Positions 4,965-12,248 of a stretch of DNA of 30,752 nucleotides are shown in pieces; positions within the stretch are counted from its first letter, which is position 1, and each line of letters opens with the position of its first letter. Position numbers and translations under genes: made by a program. The DNA comes from a virus: positions 1-30,752 of IMG/VR virus record IMGVR_UViG_3300050821_002165. One strand, written 5' to 3'. Below the pieces are notes generated by a model. It did no database searches and was not told the DNA's origin. It saw only the letters and a program-made list of their open reading frames with translations.

Positions 4965-7292
4965 TTAAGTATCGTTGCAAGAAAGTTTGGGCGAGTACCT
5001 GACACTTGGCCTGCCCTTACCCCCGGCAAGCTTTTTGTCTATTTGCTCTGTGTCAGTCAGAAACTTTACAGCGCCCTCGTAGTCTTGGTTTTTGGCTGAA
5101 GCGATGCCCTTCTTACGCCTAAGAACAGAGAACGGAATACCCTCTTTTCCAGACGCGTCAACGAATCCTAAAATAGTTTTGCATAGCGTTTCGAAGTCCG
5201 ACGAAGACATATGCTTGCGCACACCATCGTCTATCATGTCGATAGATCGTTGAACGATTGCCCACCCAAACTCTACATCTTCGACTTCTACGACAGGCCG
5301 ATTGGCGATACGGGAAATAGCCCGCACAGTAGCTATCTTTAGAGTCTGTTCCGCGCTTCGCCCAACAACGCCTTCATACTCTGGCTTGTCTGCCATGTAT
5401 TCAAGTTGCCAAGCCTCAATTTCTTTCCAGCGCTTTGCTGCACCTTCGCCCCACTCGCATTGGTGCATAATCGGCTTTTGCTTAGAGTCCCGCACGGCGA
5501 CATTTGAAAGATTCCCCTTGGCTGGCGCGGCTATGTAGGCTGCCTTCAACGCCTCTACCAATGCTGTTGGTGTCTTCAACAGGCTCTTGCCGTCTTGTCG
5601 CTTCGGCTGTTCTGTTGCGCCTATGATTGTGAGGCGGGCCATAAACCCGTCACCAAAATTCGATTCGGTGATACCGGCGTAGAATTCCGTTGGCGTTGAC
5701 ATTCCAAGCATTGACACGGTCGGGAACCATACGGGGTCGCCGCTGGAATCCTTCTTATCGTCTGCCTTTTCCTTGCCGGTCCATACGGATGTTGATTTGC
5801 TGTAGAGTTCCAACAACGACTTACGAATTGATCTTGCCCACGATGCTGCATTTTTGCCCGTCATTGATTGGAAGAGTACGCCGACTTCATCAAACGGCAT
5901 GACGAAGCACGGTCTACGACGCACAACCTTTTCTATCGCGCTATCGCTCGTTACGTCGTTGGGACCAATCAAATGGGACATACCCGCAGAGTGGCCCAAG
6001 ATTTCTATAGCCCTTCGCGGGTGATCTTTGCCAAATCCCGGCCCCGCTATTCCTATCATATAGATATTTAATCCAAGTTCTGTTGGTGTGACATACCTTC
6101 TCCCGAAGAAGGCCGAGAGAAATGTAATCGCGGCAATTGTCGCAAATTCCGGTACGGGCGCACGTGATGTTTCCAAAATCCATTGCGTGACTCCCTCTAA
6201 GAGTCCGCCTTGGTTTGGAAGATACCACGGGTCGGTTTTACCTCGCGGCGCTCGCACGGTTTCAAGCTTCGTCGCGCCTGCGTCATGCGCGATAGTCTCC
6301 GCTGCCATGACGGGGGCAATGAGCGGTTGGGAAACCGGCTTTGCCTTCGCCATGCTTCTAGAAATGAAACCAGCGATATCGAATCCGTCATCTGATGACT
6401 CCTCTTTGATTCCTAAGCGTTCGCACAAGAACGAAGTTGCCGCATACATATCGCAGCCCGTCGCCAACATAACCAAGTCAATCGGCGTGTGGGACTCGTT
6501 GCTGCCCCAATCCTTGATGCCTTCTGGATGAATTGAAACGTTCGCGTCTTCGACGCCGCGCCAATGAGCGATTGCACGATAGCCTTTGCCATGCTTCTTT
6601 AAGCCAGCCATTCGCAAATCAGGAACCCAAGCCGGTAGGTTCTTCAAAGCTGTGTCGTTGACTTCGCGCCAATAAGTTTCGCCCTCACCAGCAACCAGCC
6701 GGTGGTGTTCGTCATCAGGTTCGTAGCCGAACGGCGTTAGCGCAGTCGCTAGTAGCTCACCAATGTTATCCGGTAGCAGCGGCAGAGCGTCGATAGAAAC
6801 GCCTTCAAGCGTCTCGCTGCCAAGCCAATGGTAAGGTAAGCCAGTGTCGGGATGGATGGTTGGCGGAAGCACAGTTTGTCTGCCGTAGGCGAGAAGATCA
6901 ACCACCCTTGTTTTCCCAACTGAAAAGGGCGCTGAAACAACAGCCGGACTTCCTCTATAGAAAGCGGAGAAGCCTTTATTGCCACGTTTTTTTACCTCAC
7001 TGTCTGGTAACACCGCGAGCACTGCCGCCATAAGTTCGGAGTCATCGGTGTCAATGTCGATTACCTTCAGGTGGTGATCTAACGGAACGCACACACCAGC
7101 GTCCGGCCACGCAGACCACAATTCAACTTCGATGGGAGTAGGCAAGCGGTCGCAGAAGCGCTGCCACTCGCTTGTGCCCCACCACTCACGCATTCGGTAA
7201 TCACCGGGGCGCTTGGTGCCGGGCATGATGGGAATTGCAGCGTAGCCGTTGTCGATTAGTCGCGGGCCTGTTAGCGCGAAAGGTGAAGTCAA
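4965..7292 (-). CDS. Primase-helicase: Prim-Pol-like N terminus fused to DUF3987-type ATPase
   Basis: 775 residues. Residues 8-170 resemble the bifunctional primase/polymerase (AEP) domain, with the metal-binding motif DIDTDD at 79-84. The His expected in the following motif is not evident (GFSAFYRG instead), so priming activity is uncertain. Residues about 360-640 form a DUF3987-like P-loop helicase domain: Walker A GIAGPGFGKD (Lys422) and Walker B FVMPFDEVG (Asp468-Glu469). The C terminus (about 700-770) looks like a winged helix. It should prime and unwind DNA at the phage fork. It is the largest gene here and lies 3 bp after a small zinc-ribbon gene. Confidence 0.85.
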   Translation of the reverse strand: MTSPFALTGPRLIDNGYAAIPIMPGTKRPGDYRMREWWGTSEWQRFCDRLPTPIEVELWSAWPDAGVCVPLDHHLKVIDIDTDDSELMAAVLAVLPDSEVKKRGNKGFSAFYRGSPAVVSAPFSVGKTRVVDLLAYGRQTVLPPTIHPDTGLPYHWLGSETLEGVSIDALPLLPDNIGELLATALTPFGYEPDDEHHRLVAGEGETYWREVNDTALKNLPAWVPDLRMAGLKKHGKGYRAIAHWRGVEDANVSIHPEGIKDWGSNESHTPIDLVMLATGCDMYAATSFLCERLGIKEESSDDGFDIAGFISRSMAKAKPVSQPLIAPVMAAETIAHDAGATKLETVRAPRGKTDPWYLPNQGGLLEGVTQWILETSRAPVPEFATIAAITFLSAFFGRRYVTPTELGLNIYMIGIAGPGFGKDHPRRAIEILGHSAGMSHLIGPNDVTSDSAIEKVVRRRPCFVMPFDEVGVLFQSMTGKNAASWARSIRKSLLELYSKSTSVWTGKEKADDKKDSSGDPVWFPTVSMLGMSTPTEFYAGITESNFGDGFMARLTIIGATEQPKRQDGKSLLKTPTALVEALKAAYIAAPAKGNLSNVAVRDSKQKPIMHQCEWGEGAAKRWKEIEAWQLEYMADKPEYEGVVGRSAEQTLKIATVRAISRIANRPVVEVEDVEFGWAIVQRSIDMIDDGVRKHMSSSDFETLCKTILGFVDASGKEGIPFSVLRRKKGIASAKNQDYEGAVKFLTDTEQIDKKLAGGKGRPSVRYSPKLSCNDT

Positions 7293-7295
7293 CTC

Positions 7296-7697
7296 TTATT
7301 GCCTCCAACAAGGCTCGTAGTCCCTGTTTGTTATTTGGCCAATAGGTATGTGTTTTGTTTTATCCGCAAGCGCCGCTATTGATTTTCGTATGCACGAATT
7401 GCATTTAGCGGCAGAAGTGCTTTCGATTACATTTCCACAATTACAAGTTATACCAGAGCGTCTAGTGGGGTGAGATAACTCAACTTCTTTCAGTCTGATT
7501 TCGGCCCTAGAAAGTTTATTGTCGTAGTGACTAAATCCGTGCCAACTTCCGTTTCCGTATCCTCGCCTGTTTAATTCGGCTATATATCTACGCATTGTTG
7601 AAACAGCTACATCGTAGGTCATTAGATGCAGGCTTCTAAGCGTGGGCAATTCTACTGTTGGCTGAATTCCTGTTGGAAATTTGCGAGTCTGAGTCAT
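7296..7697 (-). CDS. Small protein with a C-terminal zinc ribbon
   Basis: 133 residues, ATG 7697 in an ATGA overlap with the upstream gene. The N-terminal half contains a helical segment (TYDVAVSTMRRYIAELNRRG) that could be a winged-helix DNA-recognition unit. Residues about 84-104 carry CNC and CNSC cysteine pairs (CNCGNVIE, then AAKCNSC). Together they suggest a small DNA-binding protein. Inference only; the gene precedes the primase by 3 bp. Confidence 0.7.
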   Translation of the reverse strand: MTQTRKFPTGIQPTVELPTLRSLHLMTYDVAVSTMRRYIAELNRRGYGNGSWHGFSHYDNKLSRAEIRLKEVELSHPTRRSGITCNCGNVIESTSAAKCNSCIRKSIAALADKTKHIPIGQITNRDYEPCWRQ

Positions 7698-7894
7698 AGT
7701 ATCTTCTTTATCAGGCGGGGTTTTTCCTTCGGGTCAAACTCTGCCCTGTGGATCAATCCAAATAACGCAGGGGGTGGGTACAGAAGAGACTCAAATTTTT
7801 TGTCATTGATTCTTTGTCTACCCCTGCGAAGTCCACCCATATCATTCTTGCCGTAAACAGTATTTGCACCGTTATAACTAACTCTCTTACTCAC
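7694..7894 (-). CDS. Hypothetical basic protein, 66 aa
   Basis: GTG 7894 start just downstream of the stop of 7896-8102, and ATGA overlap with the next gene. Strongly basic (MSKRVSYNGANTVYGKNDMG, then LRRGRQRIND). No domain recognised. Its place in a continuous coupled series supports it as real. Confidence 0.6.
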   Translation of the reverse strand: MSKRVSYNGANTVYGKNDMGGLRRGRQRINDKKFESLLYPPPALFGLIHRAEFDPKEKPRLIKKIL

Positions 7895-7895
7895 T

Positions 7896-8102
7896 TCACT
7901 TCACCCTAATGTCGGACATATAGACTTCCAAGTTCCGCGTGTTGCCAAGCAACGTAATCATGCCATCTGCAAGCCTGCTAGACATGCTGTTGACTTCGCC
8001 GCGTGTTAGCGAGTCGTCGTTATCTATCTTGATGACAACAGAAACCTTTGTGCCACCATCGTCTGCCAGTAGAGTCCTAGTGCGTTTCATTTTGAATCCC
8101 AT
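7896..8102 (-). CDS. Hypothetical protein, 68 aa
   Basis: ATG 8102 follows the stop of the tiny membrane gene directly (TGAATG); ATG 8090 (MKRTRTLL) is better placed after GGGA. It is a small alpha/beta protein (TKVSVVIKIDNDDSLTRGEV, then LGNTRNLEVYMSDIRVK). Function unknown. Confidence 0.65.
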   Translation of the reverse strand: MGFKMKRTRTLLADDGGTKVSVVIKIDNDDSLTRGEVNSMSSRLADGMITLLGNTRNLEVYMSDIRVK

Positions 8103-8216
8103 TCACCACATTAACGTAGAGCACGGGCACAGCACCCAAGCCGCGACGTAGAAAGTAACAAGCGCCGCAATTGTTAATTCAACACTGAATTCAATTAGCC
8201 ATTCCAACAATTTCAT
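8103..8216 (-). CDS. Tiny membrane protein, 37 aa
   Basis: ATG 8216 forms an ATGA overlap with the stop of 8213-8554. Translation begins MKLLEWLIEFSVELTIAALV and continues TFYVAAWVLCPCSTLMW: one transmembrane helix with a Cys-Pro-Cys near the C terminus. Both ends are coupled to neighbours, which supports translation despite its size. Confidence 0.6.
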   Translation of the reverse strand: MKLLEWLIEFSVELTIAALVTFYVAAWVLCPCSTLMW

Positions 8217-8554
8217 TTCGTTTCCCCCATGAAAACTTTTCGCATCGAGTCCTCGTATCCGCCCATGAACTTTGTAAAGAAGTGCAAGAACTGCAATTCA
8301 TCCAACTGCGCTAGGTCCGTCTGTCCGATGCTGTCTAGAAACTGGCCAGCTACTGCACCACCGGCTTTGATGGATTCCGTTTCGTAAATGTCGAATGTCT
8401 TTTTGGGCACGATGAATCCTATCAAGTGCGAGCACTGACGGCAGAACCATTTGATTGGGCGGGTACGGCTGGCCTGATAGCCGATGTTGTCATGACGACG
8501 CTTGCAGATATGACACGCGCCAACAGGCGAGATATCTTCGGGGCGGTGTTTCAC
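8213..8554 (-). CDS. DUF6511-like zinc-binding phage protein
   Basis: 113 residues, GTG start overlapping the upstream stop (GTGA). Two CxxC pairs (CHIC near residue 14, and FCRQC near 37) form a zinc site. The C-terminal part (GGAVAGQFLDSIGQTDLAQL, then FTKFMGGYEDSM) matches the pattern I associate with DUF6511, common in phages of Rhizobiales. Molecular role unknown. Pattern memory, not a search. Confidence 0.7.
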   Translation of the reverse strand: MKHRPEDISPVGACHICKRRHDNIGYQASRTRPIKWFCRQCSHLIGFIVPKKTFDIYETESIKAGGAVAGQFLDSIGQTDLAQLDELQFLHFFTKFMGGYEDSMRKVFMGETK

Positions 8555-8739
8555 CGCAACGGGTTCTTAGTAATGCCAAACGGCGAGCGCCGCTGCTTTT
8601 TACCATTAGGCGTGCCGCCGTAGAATTGCCTTCCGCAATCGGCTTTAGGCGCTCGCTTGCAATCCTCGTAAGGATAAGCGCCACAAGCAAAGCACTTCGA
8701 ATCATTAACAAGCTTGACTAATTCAGGAGTCACATTCAT
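8551..8739 (-). CDS. Small zinc-knuckle protein, 62 aa
   Basis: ATG 8739 lies in an ATGA overlap with the upstream tiny gene, which fixes the start over the longer open frame reaching 8805. Contains CFACGAYPYEDCKRA and another Cys (ADCGRQF), a probable zinc site. Its pattern (C.ACGA.P...C) is common in short phage proteins of unknown function. Confidence 0.65.
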   Translation of the reverse strand: MNVTPELVKLVNDSKCFACGAYPYEDCKRAPKADCGRQFYGGTPNGKKQRRSPFGITKNPLR

Positions 8740-8867
8740 TTCAGCTTCTCTAGCTTCTCGTTGAAATAATCCCACTTGGCCTTTTCCCAATTCCAAACAA
8801 CCCAACCGTCACGATACGGTTCTTGCACAATCCTATGTGTCTTTCCCTTGCGGTATGGGTCGGTCAC
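8736..8867 (-). CDS. Tiny protein, 43 aa
   Basis: GTG 8867 overlaps the stop of the methyltransferase C-half (GTGA), and its own stop overlaps the next ATG. Sequence begins MTDPYRKGKTHRIVQEPYRD and ends in a charged helix (NWEKAKWDYFNEKLEKLK). Function unknown. Confidence 0.6.
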   Translation of the reverse strand: MTDPYRKGKTHRIVQEPYRDGWVVWNWEKAKWDYFNEKLEKLK

Positions 8868-9688
8868 GCTGCCATCGCAATCGATTCTTCAAGATAAATC
8901 TGGCCATTGTCGTTGGCTGGCCCCATCGCGTTAAACCTAGCAGCAATGTCCGCGATGTATTCGGCTTCGCGTTCCATCAAGTAACAATTGAAGCCTTCAA
9001 GGTACGCGGCTTCGCCAGTCGTGCCGCTGCCTGCAAACGGGTCTAGGATCGTTCCACCGGGAGGAGTAATGAGCCGCGCCAGATATCGCATCAGAGCAAT
9101 CGGCTTTACAGTCGGATGCTTAGAACCAGCCCTATCGGTCTTGTTGGCCTTGGCTTGGTAGAAGAACCTAGCTGCAGAGCCTTCGTCACCCAGCGAGTCT
9201 TGACGCGGTTGGCGAGCGTAGTTCTTGCCGCTCATAGAAGTGTTTTCGCTTTCGTTCATTTTGTGATGCGTCAATAATTTTCCGCTTTTCGTATACGGAA
9301 ACGCCGCTACAACTTCTTCGCTGCCATCGGTGATGACGTTGGCGGGAAAGCGGCCTTTGCTTCCGTCATACTCAAAGGTGCCTGCAAGAAGGCCTGTGGT
9401 GTGGACTCCATCTGGCGCACGCGTGTAGCTACCGGACTTCAATTCATCGCCAGCAGCTACCCTACACCCATCAATATTGATAGCGCCTGTTCCCCACTTC
9501 AGCACGTTAGCTGCTACGGTCTTTTCACTGAGCGGCTTACGGGCCAATACAATCGGCTCGTTGGCGGGCTTTAGCGCGGTCCCTAGTTTATCAAATTCTT
9601 TAATGGCATCTGGAATATTGAATGATCCGTCTTCGTTTTGCGTCACGCAGCAATTATCGCCGTTGAATTTGAGATTAAACGTTTTCAT
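8864..9688 (-). CDS. DNA methyltransferase, C-terminal (SAM-binding) half of a split beta-class enzyme
   Basis: 274 residues. From residue 36 (GTALKPANEPIVLARKPLS) it matches the second half of phage N6-adenine/N4-cytosine methyltransferases: GTGAINIDGCRV, GRFPANVI, then HPTVKPIALM and the SAM-binding motif I, LDPFAGSGTTG, at 215-225. The catalytic (D/S)PPY-type motif is absent and lies instead in the ORF at 10121-10621. The first 35 residues have no obvious counterpart in intact enzymes. The gene has its own ribosome site (AGAGAAGAG) inside the end of the intervening HNH-like gene. It presumably works only with the N-half. Confidence 0.85.
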   Translation of the reverse strand: MKTFNLKFNGDNCCVTQNEDGSFNIPDAIKEFDKLGTALKPANEPIVLARKPLSEKTVAANVLKWGTGAINIDGCRVAAGDELKSGSYTRAPDGVHTTGLLAGTFEYDGSKGRFPANVITDGSEEVVAAFPYTKSGKLLTHHKMNESENTSMSGKNYARQPRQDSLGDEGSAARFFYQAKANKTDRAGSKHPTVKPIALMRYLARLITPPGGTILDPFAGSGTTGEAAYLEGFNCYLMEREAEYIADIAARFNAMGPANDNGQIYLEESIAMAA

Positions 9689-10130
9689 ATCTCTTCTCTA
9701 TCTTTGACGCGTCTCGCGCGATCAATTTCAGTTCGATTGCTGTCGCGTCGGAACGAATGCGATTTGCTCTGTTCGATATAATGCGGACATTACCCGGTAC
9801 ATATCCGAGCGCGGGAACTAAGCGGTCAAGCGATGGACTACTATCGAGCGGACCTGCAACAGAGTTGGCAATAATTCGAATTCCTAGTATCGGACATATT
9901 TTCGGTATCTCTGGAATGTCTGAAATTGTTAATGTGCATCTAACGCCGCTCTCTTTCGCTCGTTTCTTGCAGCCATCCAATATTTTGTATCGTGGAGTTC
10001 CGGCCAACCCGTGCGTAATATTTTGACACCCTCGCGAACAATAATGGTTTTTAGCTCTTCCGAAATGAACGCTACCCCCTCGCCACTCAAATTTCTTGCT
10101 GCAATGTTTGTTAGCGCAGATTATATCCAT
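9675..10130 (-). CDS. HNH-like homing endonuclease inserted in the methyltransferase
   Basis: 151 residues. A Cys-rich start (CANKHCSKKFEW, then YCSRGC) precedes the core: ICPILGIRI, then PSLDRLVPALGYVPGNVRII and SNRANRIRSDAT. This DR...GY..GNV.IIS..AN pattern is typical of phage-borne HNH-type free-standing endonucleases. It overlaps the N-half by 10 bp and the C-half by 14 bp. A self-splicing intron is therefore unlikely, because there is no room for intron ends. It has no intein block motifs. It probably moved into the methyltransferase gene as a mobile element. Confidence 0.75.
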   Translation of the reverse strand: MDIICANKHCSKKFEWRGGSVHFGRAKNHYCSRGCQNITHGLAGTPRYKILDGCKKRAKESGVRCTLTISDIPEIPKICPILGIRIIANSVAGPLDSSPSLDRLVPALGYVPGNVRIISNRANRIRSDATAIELKLIARDASKIEKRYENV

Positions 10131-10621
10131 ACAACTTCGGCTTCGAATCCCTGTTCTTTTAGTTGTCGCTCAAGATCGTTCAGCAGTGCCTTTGAAACGG
10201 AATGGCTTTTCGGAAAGCCGCTACCGTACAGCCATTGAATCATGTCGCGGATTTCAAATCCTGCATCTTCAACGGCGCAAGCCATACGGTGATACGTTCG
10301 CGTCCCGCCGAACGATAGAAGGTGTCCACCGGGCTTAAGGACACGCAAGCACTCGGCCCAAAAACCCGGATCATTGACGACTTCGCCAGTGTCCCAAGTC
10401 TTACCCATGAACCCCTTAGAGGCTCTAGCGAAGGCTTCGTTGCCCTTTGCCGGTGCAGCATTCGCGCCGCCAAACCGTTTAACAATCGACACGAGCGCAT
10501 ACGGCCCGTCAGTCAAGATCGCATCAACTGAATCATCTGGTGCGCTCGCCAAGATAGTGCGGTTGTCGCCACCGAAAAGGATCACGCGACCGTCTAGGAA
10601 TTCGTTTGTGGTGTATGTCAT
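10121..10621 (-). CDS. DNA methyltransferase, N-terminal (catalytic) half of a split beta-class enzyme
   Basis: 166 residues from ATG 10621 (a TTG at 10624 is one codon upstream). The catalytic motif IV reads AILTDGPYAL at residues 35-43, a DGPY variant. It is followed by KGFMGKTWDTG, FWAECLRVLKPGGHLLSFGG and TRTYHRMACAVEDAGFEIRD, all features of phage N6A/N4C methyltransferases. The frame stops at EAEVVWI, where intact relatives continue to GTALKP. The missing SAM-binding half is encoded at 8864-9688. The start overlaps the upstream stop (TGATG). Confidence 0.85.
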   Translation of the reverse strand: MTYTTNEFLDGRVILFGGDNRTILASAPDDSVDAILTDGPYALVSIVKRFGGANAAPAKGNEAFARASKGFMGKTWDTGEVVNDPGFWAECLRVLKPGGHLLSFGGTRTYHRMACAVEDAGFEIRDMIQWLYGSGFPKSHSVSKALLNDLERQLKEQGFEAEVVWI

Positions 10622-10764
10622 CAAACACCGGGCCGATAGTTTTTAGGATACGGAACGAACACCATTGTTTCGCGTGCGCTCGTGCTAACCAAGTAGAGCC
10701 AACCACCCGGCACAGCGGCGCGGAATGTCTTGAAGTATTCGCCTGTTACAGGTTCCCACTTCAT
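10621..10764 (-). CDS. Hypothetical protein, 47 aa
   Basis: ATG 10764 overlaps the stop of 10761-10934, and the TGA overlaps the methyltransferase start. Sequence MKWEPVTGEYFKTFRAAVPG, then GWLYLVSTSARETMVFVPYP: a small beta-rich protein of unknown function. Confidence 0.65.
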   Translation of the reverse strand: MKWEPVTGEYFKTFRAAVPGGWLYLVSTSARETMVFVPYPKNYRPGV

Positions 10765-10934
10765 CGCGGAGCTACCGCGCCGTTAATGCCAGAATACGCA
10801 GGGCTATACGTGACGCTTGCACTCTGCACCCAAGGCACAAAGCAAAGCGCACAACAGGCACCCGTTGACCTGTAAATCGTACCGCCAGCGACAACCATGT
10901 AATGCGTGTCTCGGTCTATCTTTACCCACTGCAT
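10761..10934 (-). CDS. Hypothetical protein, 57 aa
   Basis: ATG 10934 with GAGGG 10 bp upstream overlaps the stop of 10934-11113 (TGATG). Contains MQWVKIDRDTHYMVVAGGTI and a central CCALC run. It resembles other small, beta-rich phage proteins. Function unknown. Confidence 0.65.
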   Translation of the reverse strand: MQWVKIDRDTHYMVVAGGTIYRSTGACCALCFVPWVQSASVTYSPAYSGINGAVAPR

Positions 10935-11113
10935 CACATGACCCTCATTTCGCCGTCGCGGTGAACTTCGGTAAGCCCGTGCGGGTAACACGGCTTCTGC
11001 ATGATGCAGTAACCAGCAGACTCAAGCGCATCCAAAATGTTCTTAGCTTTGGTTTCGCCATCGAACACGAACGGGTCTATGGTCGCGAAAATAATTTTGT
11101 GCGGTGTCAGCAT
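10934..11113 (-). CDS. Hypothetical protein, 59 aa
   Basis: ATG 11113 overlaps the end of 11107-11235. Sequence MLTPHKIIFATIDPFVFDGE, TKAKNILDALESAGYCIM, then a short tail. An alpha/beta layout; no family recognised. Coupled at both ends. Confidence 0.65.
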   Translation of the reverse strand: MLTPHKIIFATIDPFVFDGETKAKNILDALESAGYCIMQKPCYPHGLTEVHRDGEMRVM

Positions 11114-11235
11114 TTTTTACCGTCCTTCACGATATGATATCCCCGCGCCGCTAGCGCAGCGAGGATTGACGCGGCGCTTGGAAACTCAACGGCTAACGCA
11201 TCTTGAATAACGTCTGTCGGTGTAAGTGGTGTCAT
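11107..11235 (-). CDS. Tiny protein, 42 aa
   Basis: ATG 11235 follows GGGAAGTGAA. Sequence begins MTPLTPTDVIQDALAVEFPS and ends in a basic stretch (ARGYHIVKDGKKC). Looks like a short helical protein; function unknown. Confidence 0.55.
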   Translation of the reverse strand: MTPLTPTDVIQDALAVEFPSAASILAALAARGYHIVKDGKKC

Positions 11236-11236
11236 T

Positions 11237-11338
11237 TCACTTCCCTAATATTTCGCCAGCGATGAAACACAACGCGGCAAGCTGTAGAAAATTGATAATT
11301 ACGAGCGCGTCTAACTGTCTGGTCATAGTCATTCCCAT
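11237..11338 (-). CDS. Tiny membrane protein, 33 aa
   Basis: Starts at ATG 11338, or at one of two nearby in-frame ATGs (11332, 11326). The hydrophobic core is LDALVIINFLQLAALCFIAG, one transmembrane helix. The stop lies 1 bp before the next ATG. Supported only by coupling and the membrane pattern. Confidence 0.45.
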   Translation of the reverse strand: MGMTMTRQLDALVIINFLQLAALCFIAGEILGK

Positions 11339-11497
11339 CTAAAAACAAATTTGGTAAGACGTGCGGGTGTGTCTACCGCTCTTGAGTGTGTCGCAAGGGA
11401 TATCCGGTGCGGCTTGGCGTCTCCGCTAGGTGCTTTTCACACCGTCTCTGCAATCGACGCTATTTACTCACGCCGCTTTTTACAGCCGCATCGTGAA

Positions 11498-11773
11498 TTA
11501 CGCTCTTCCCGGTGGCTCGTAGTGGCCGGGAACACACATGACGCGACCAATGCGCCAAGTGTTTTTGAAATATGTAGGATGATTCTTTTTCCAGTCGGCA
11601 AGTGCAGCCTGCCCCAACTGGCAACCCATGAAATCCAAATGTTCAGGGTCTTTATCGGTGTCGGTGACGACTTCAACGATCTTCGACTCTTCCGCCGTGC
11701 AGTCGCGGTCTGGCGCGATAGTCGCAACCGGTGTTATCAGGTGACAAAGAACAGCAACGACGGTTACAAACAT
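11498..11773 (-). CDS. Small exported protein, 91 aa
   Basis: ATG 11773 in a TAATG overlap. Residues 1-19 (MFVTVVAVLCHLITPVATI) form a signal peptide. The mature part contains DCTAEESKIVEVVTDTDKDP, EHLDFMGCQLGQ and MCVPGHY. Its three Cys residues suit a periplasmic disulfide protein. A competing frame (11464-11727) lacks this structure and is a shadow. Function unknown; the pattern recurs in small exported phage proteins. The 159 bp downstream (11339-11497) hold no ORF I can support. Confidence 0.7.
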   Translation of the reverse strand: MFVTVVAVLCHLITPVATIAPDRDCTAEESKIVEVVTDTDKDPEHLDFMGCQLGQAALADWKKNHPTYFKNTWRIGRVMCVPGHYEPPGRA

Positions 11774-11895
11774 TATTGCACCGTCCCCTGCCTGAGAGGG
11801 TCAACCGCACCCACTACGATGGGCGGCCAAGAAAAAGGCGCTGCGGGCTTTTGTTGCCCGTGCGCCTTGTCAGTCTTGGTGTTGGAGTCTGTCAC
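11773..11895 (-). CDS. Tiny protein, 40 aa, containing a strong hairpin
   Basis: GTG 11895 with a GAGGGACAGGACC ribosome site; the TAA shares its last base with the next ATG. Sequence MTDSNTKTDKAHGQQKPAAP, then FSWPPIVVGAVDPLRQGTVQ. The middle encodes a GC-rich hairpin followed by a T run (11828-11868), like a terminator inside the gene. Coding status is plausible but not certain. Confidence 0.5.
   Translation of the reverse strand: MTDSNTKTDKAHGQQKPAAPFSWPPIVVGAVDPLRQGTVQ
11828..11868 (-). terminator. Terminator-like hairpin inside 11773-11895
   Basis: Leftward, AAGGCGCACGGGC pairs with GCCCGCAGCGCCTT with one small bulge and a 7-nt loop, followed by TTTCTT. It would stop leftward transcription before the exported-protein gene, yet it lies within an ORF with a good ribosome site. 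It may act as an attenuator. Confidence 0.5.
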
Positions 11896-11899
11896 GGTC

Positions 11900-11920
11900 C
11901 TGTCCCTCAATGTGGGACAA
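11900..11920 (-). promoter_or_regulatory. Hairpin TGTCCC / GGGACA covering a ribosome site
   Basis: Six-bp arms around 7 nt. In the leftward transcript the 3' arm contains GAGGGACAGG, the ribosome site of the gene starting at 11895. The fold could therefore hide the site; alternatively it is an operator. Confidence 0.4.
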
Positions 11921-11963
11921 GCTGTAGCTAAAATAGGAACAAGTTACTAGGTGGCCCGACAAA

Positions 11964-12248
11964 CTATTTAGAGATAAGGACTCGCTTCTCGCCCGGTTGC
12001 CGCCCTAGCCAAGTGCGCCTGACGTGACGCGAGCGTATTGTTTCGCCCGGATCGGTTCTTAAAGCCCAATTGTTAAGTGCAGCAAAGCGATACGATTCGT
12101 TACGGCTATGCGTGCGAGGTAAGCACTGGTCAACCATTAGCGAGCCGCATGGCGATTGCCAGATATAATAAGCAACAGACAGCATAAGGCTTTCATTGAC
12201 GAATGTAGCGGCGTCGAAAACCTCCATATGAACACATTCTAAAGGCAT
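11964..12248 (-). CDS. Hypothetical protein, 94 aa
   Basis: ATG 12248 is preceded by AGGTTTCGGGGA; a GTG at 12281 is an alternative adding 11 residues. Begins MPLECVHMEVFDAATFVNES and contains AYYIWQSPCGSLMVDQCLP. The C terminus is Arg-rich. It is the next leftward gene after the repressor. No family recognised. Confidence 0.5.
   Translation of the reverse strand: MPLECVHMEVFDAATFVNESLMLSVAYYIWQSPCGSLMVDQCLPRTHSRNESYRFAALNNWALRTDPGETIRSRHVRRTWLGRQPGEKRVLISK

Noticed and set aside
9675-10130. Intein or group I intron in the methyltransferase
   Set aside because: The inserted ORF has its own start and stop, overlaps both halves and lacks intein splice motifs; overlaps leave no room for intron ends.
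11351-11950. 199-residue plus-strand ORF
   Set aside because: It runs opposite an exported-protein gene and a tiny gene with better starts, and its composition is unstructured.
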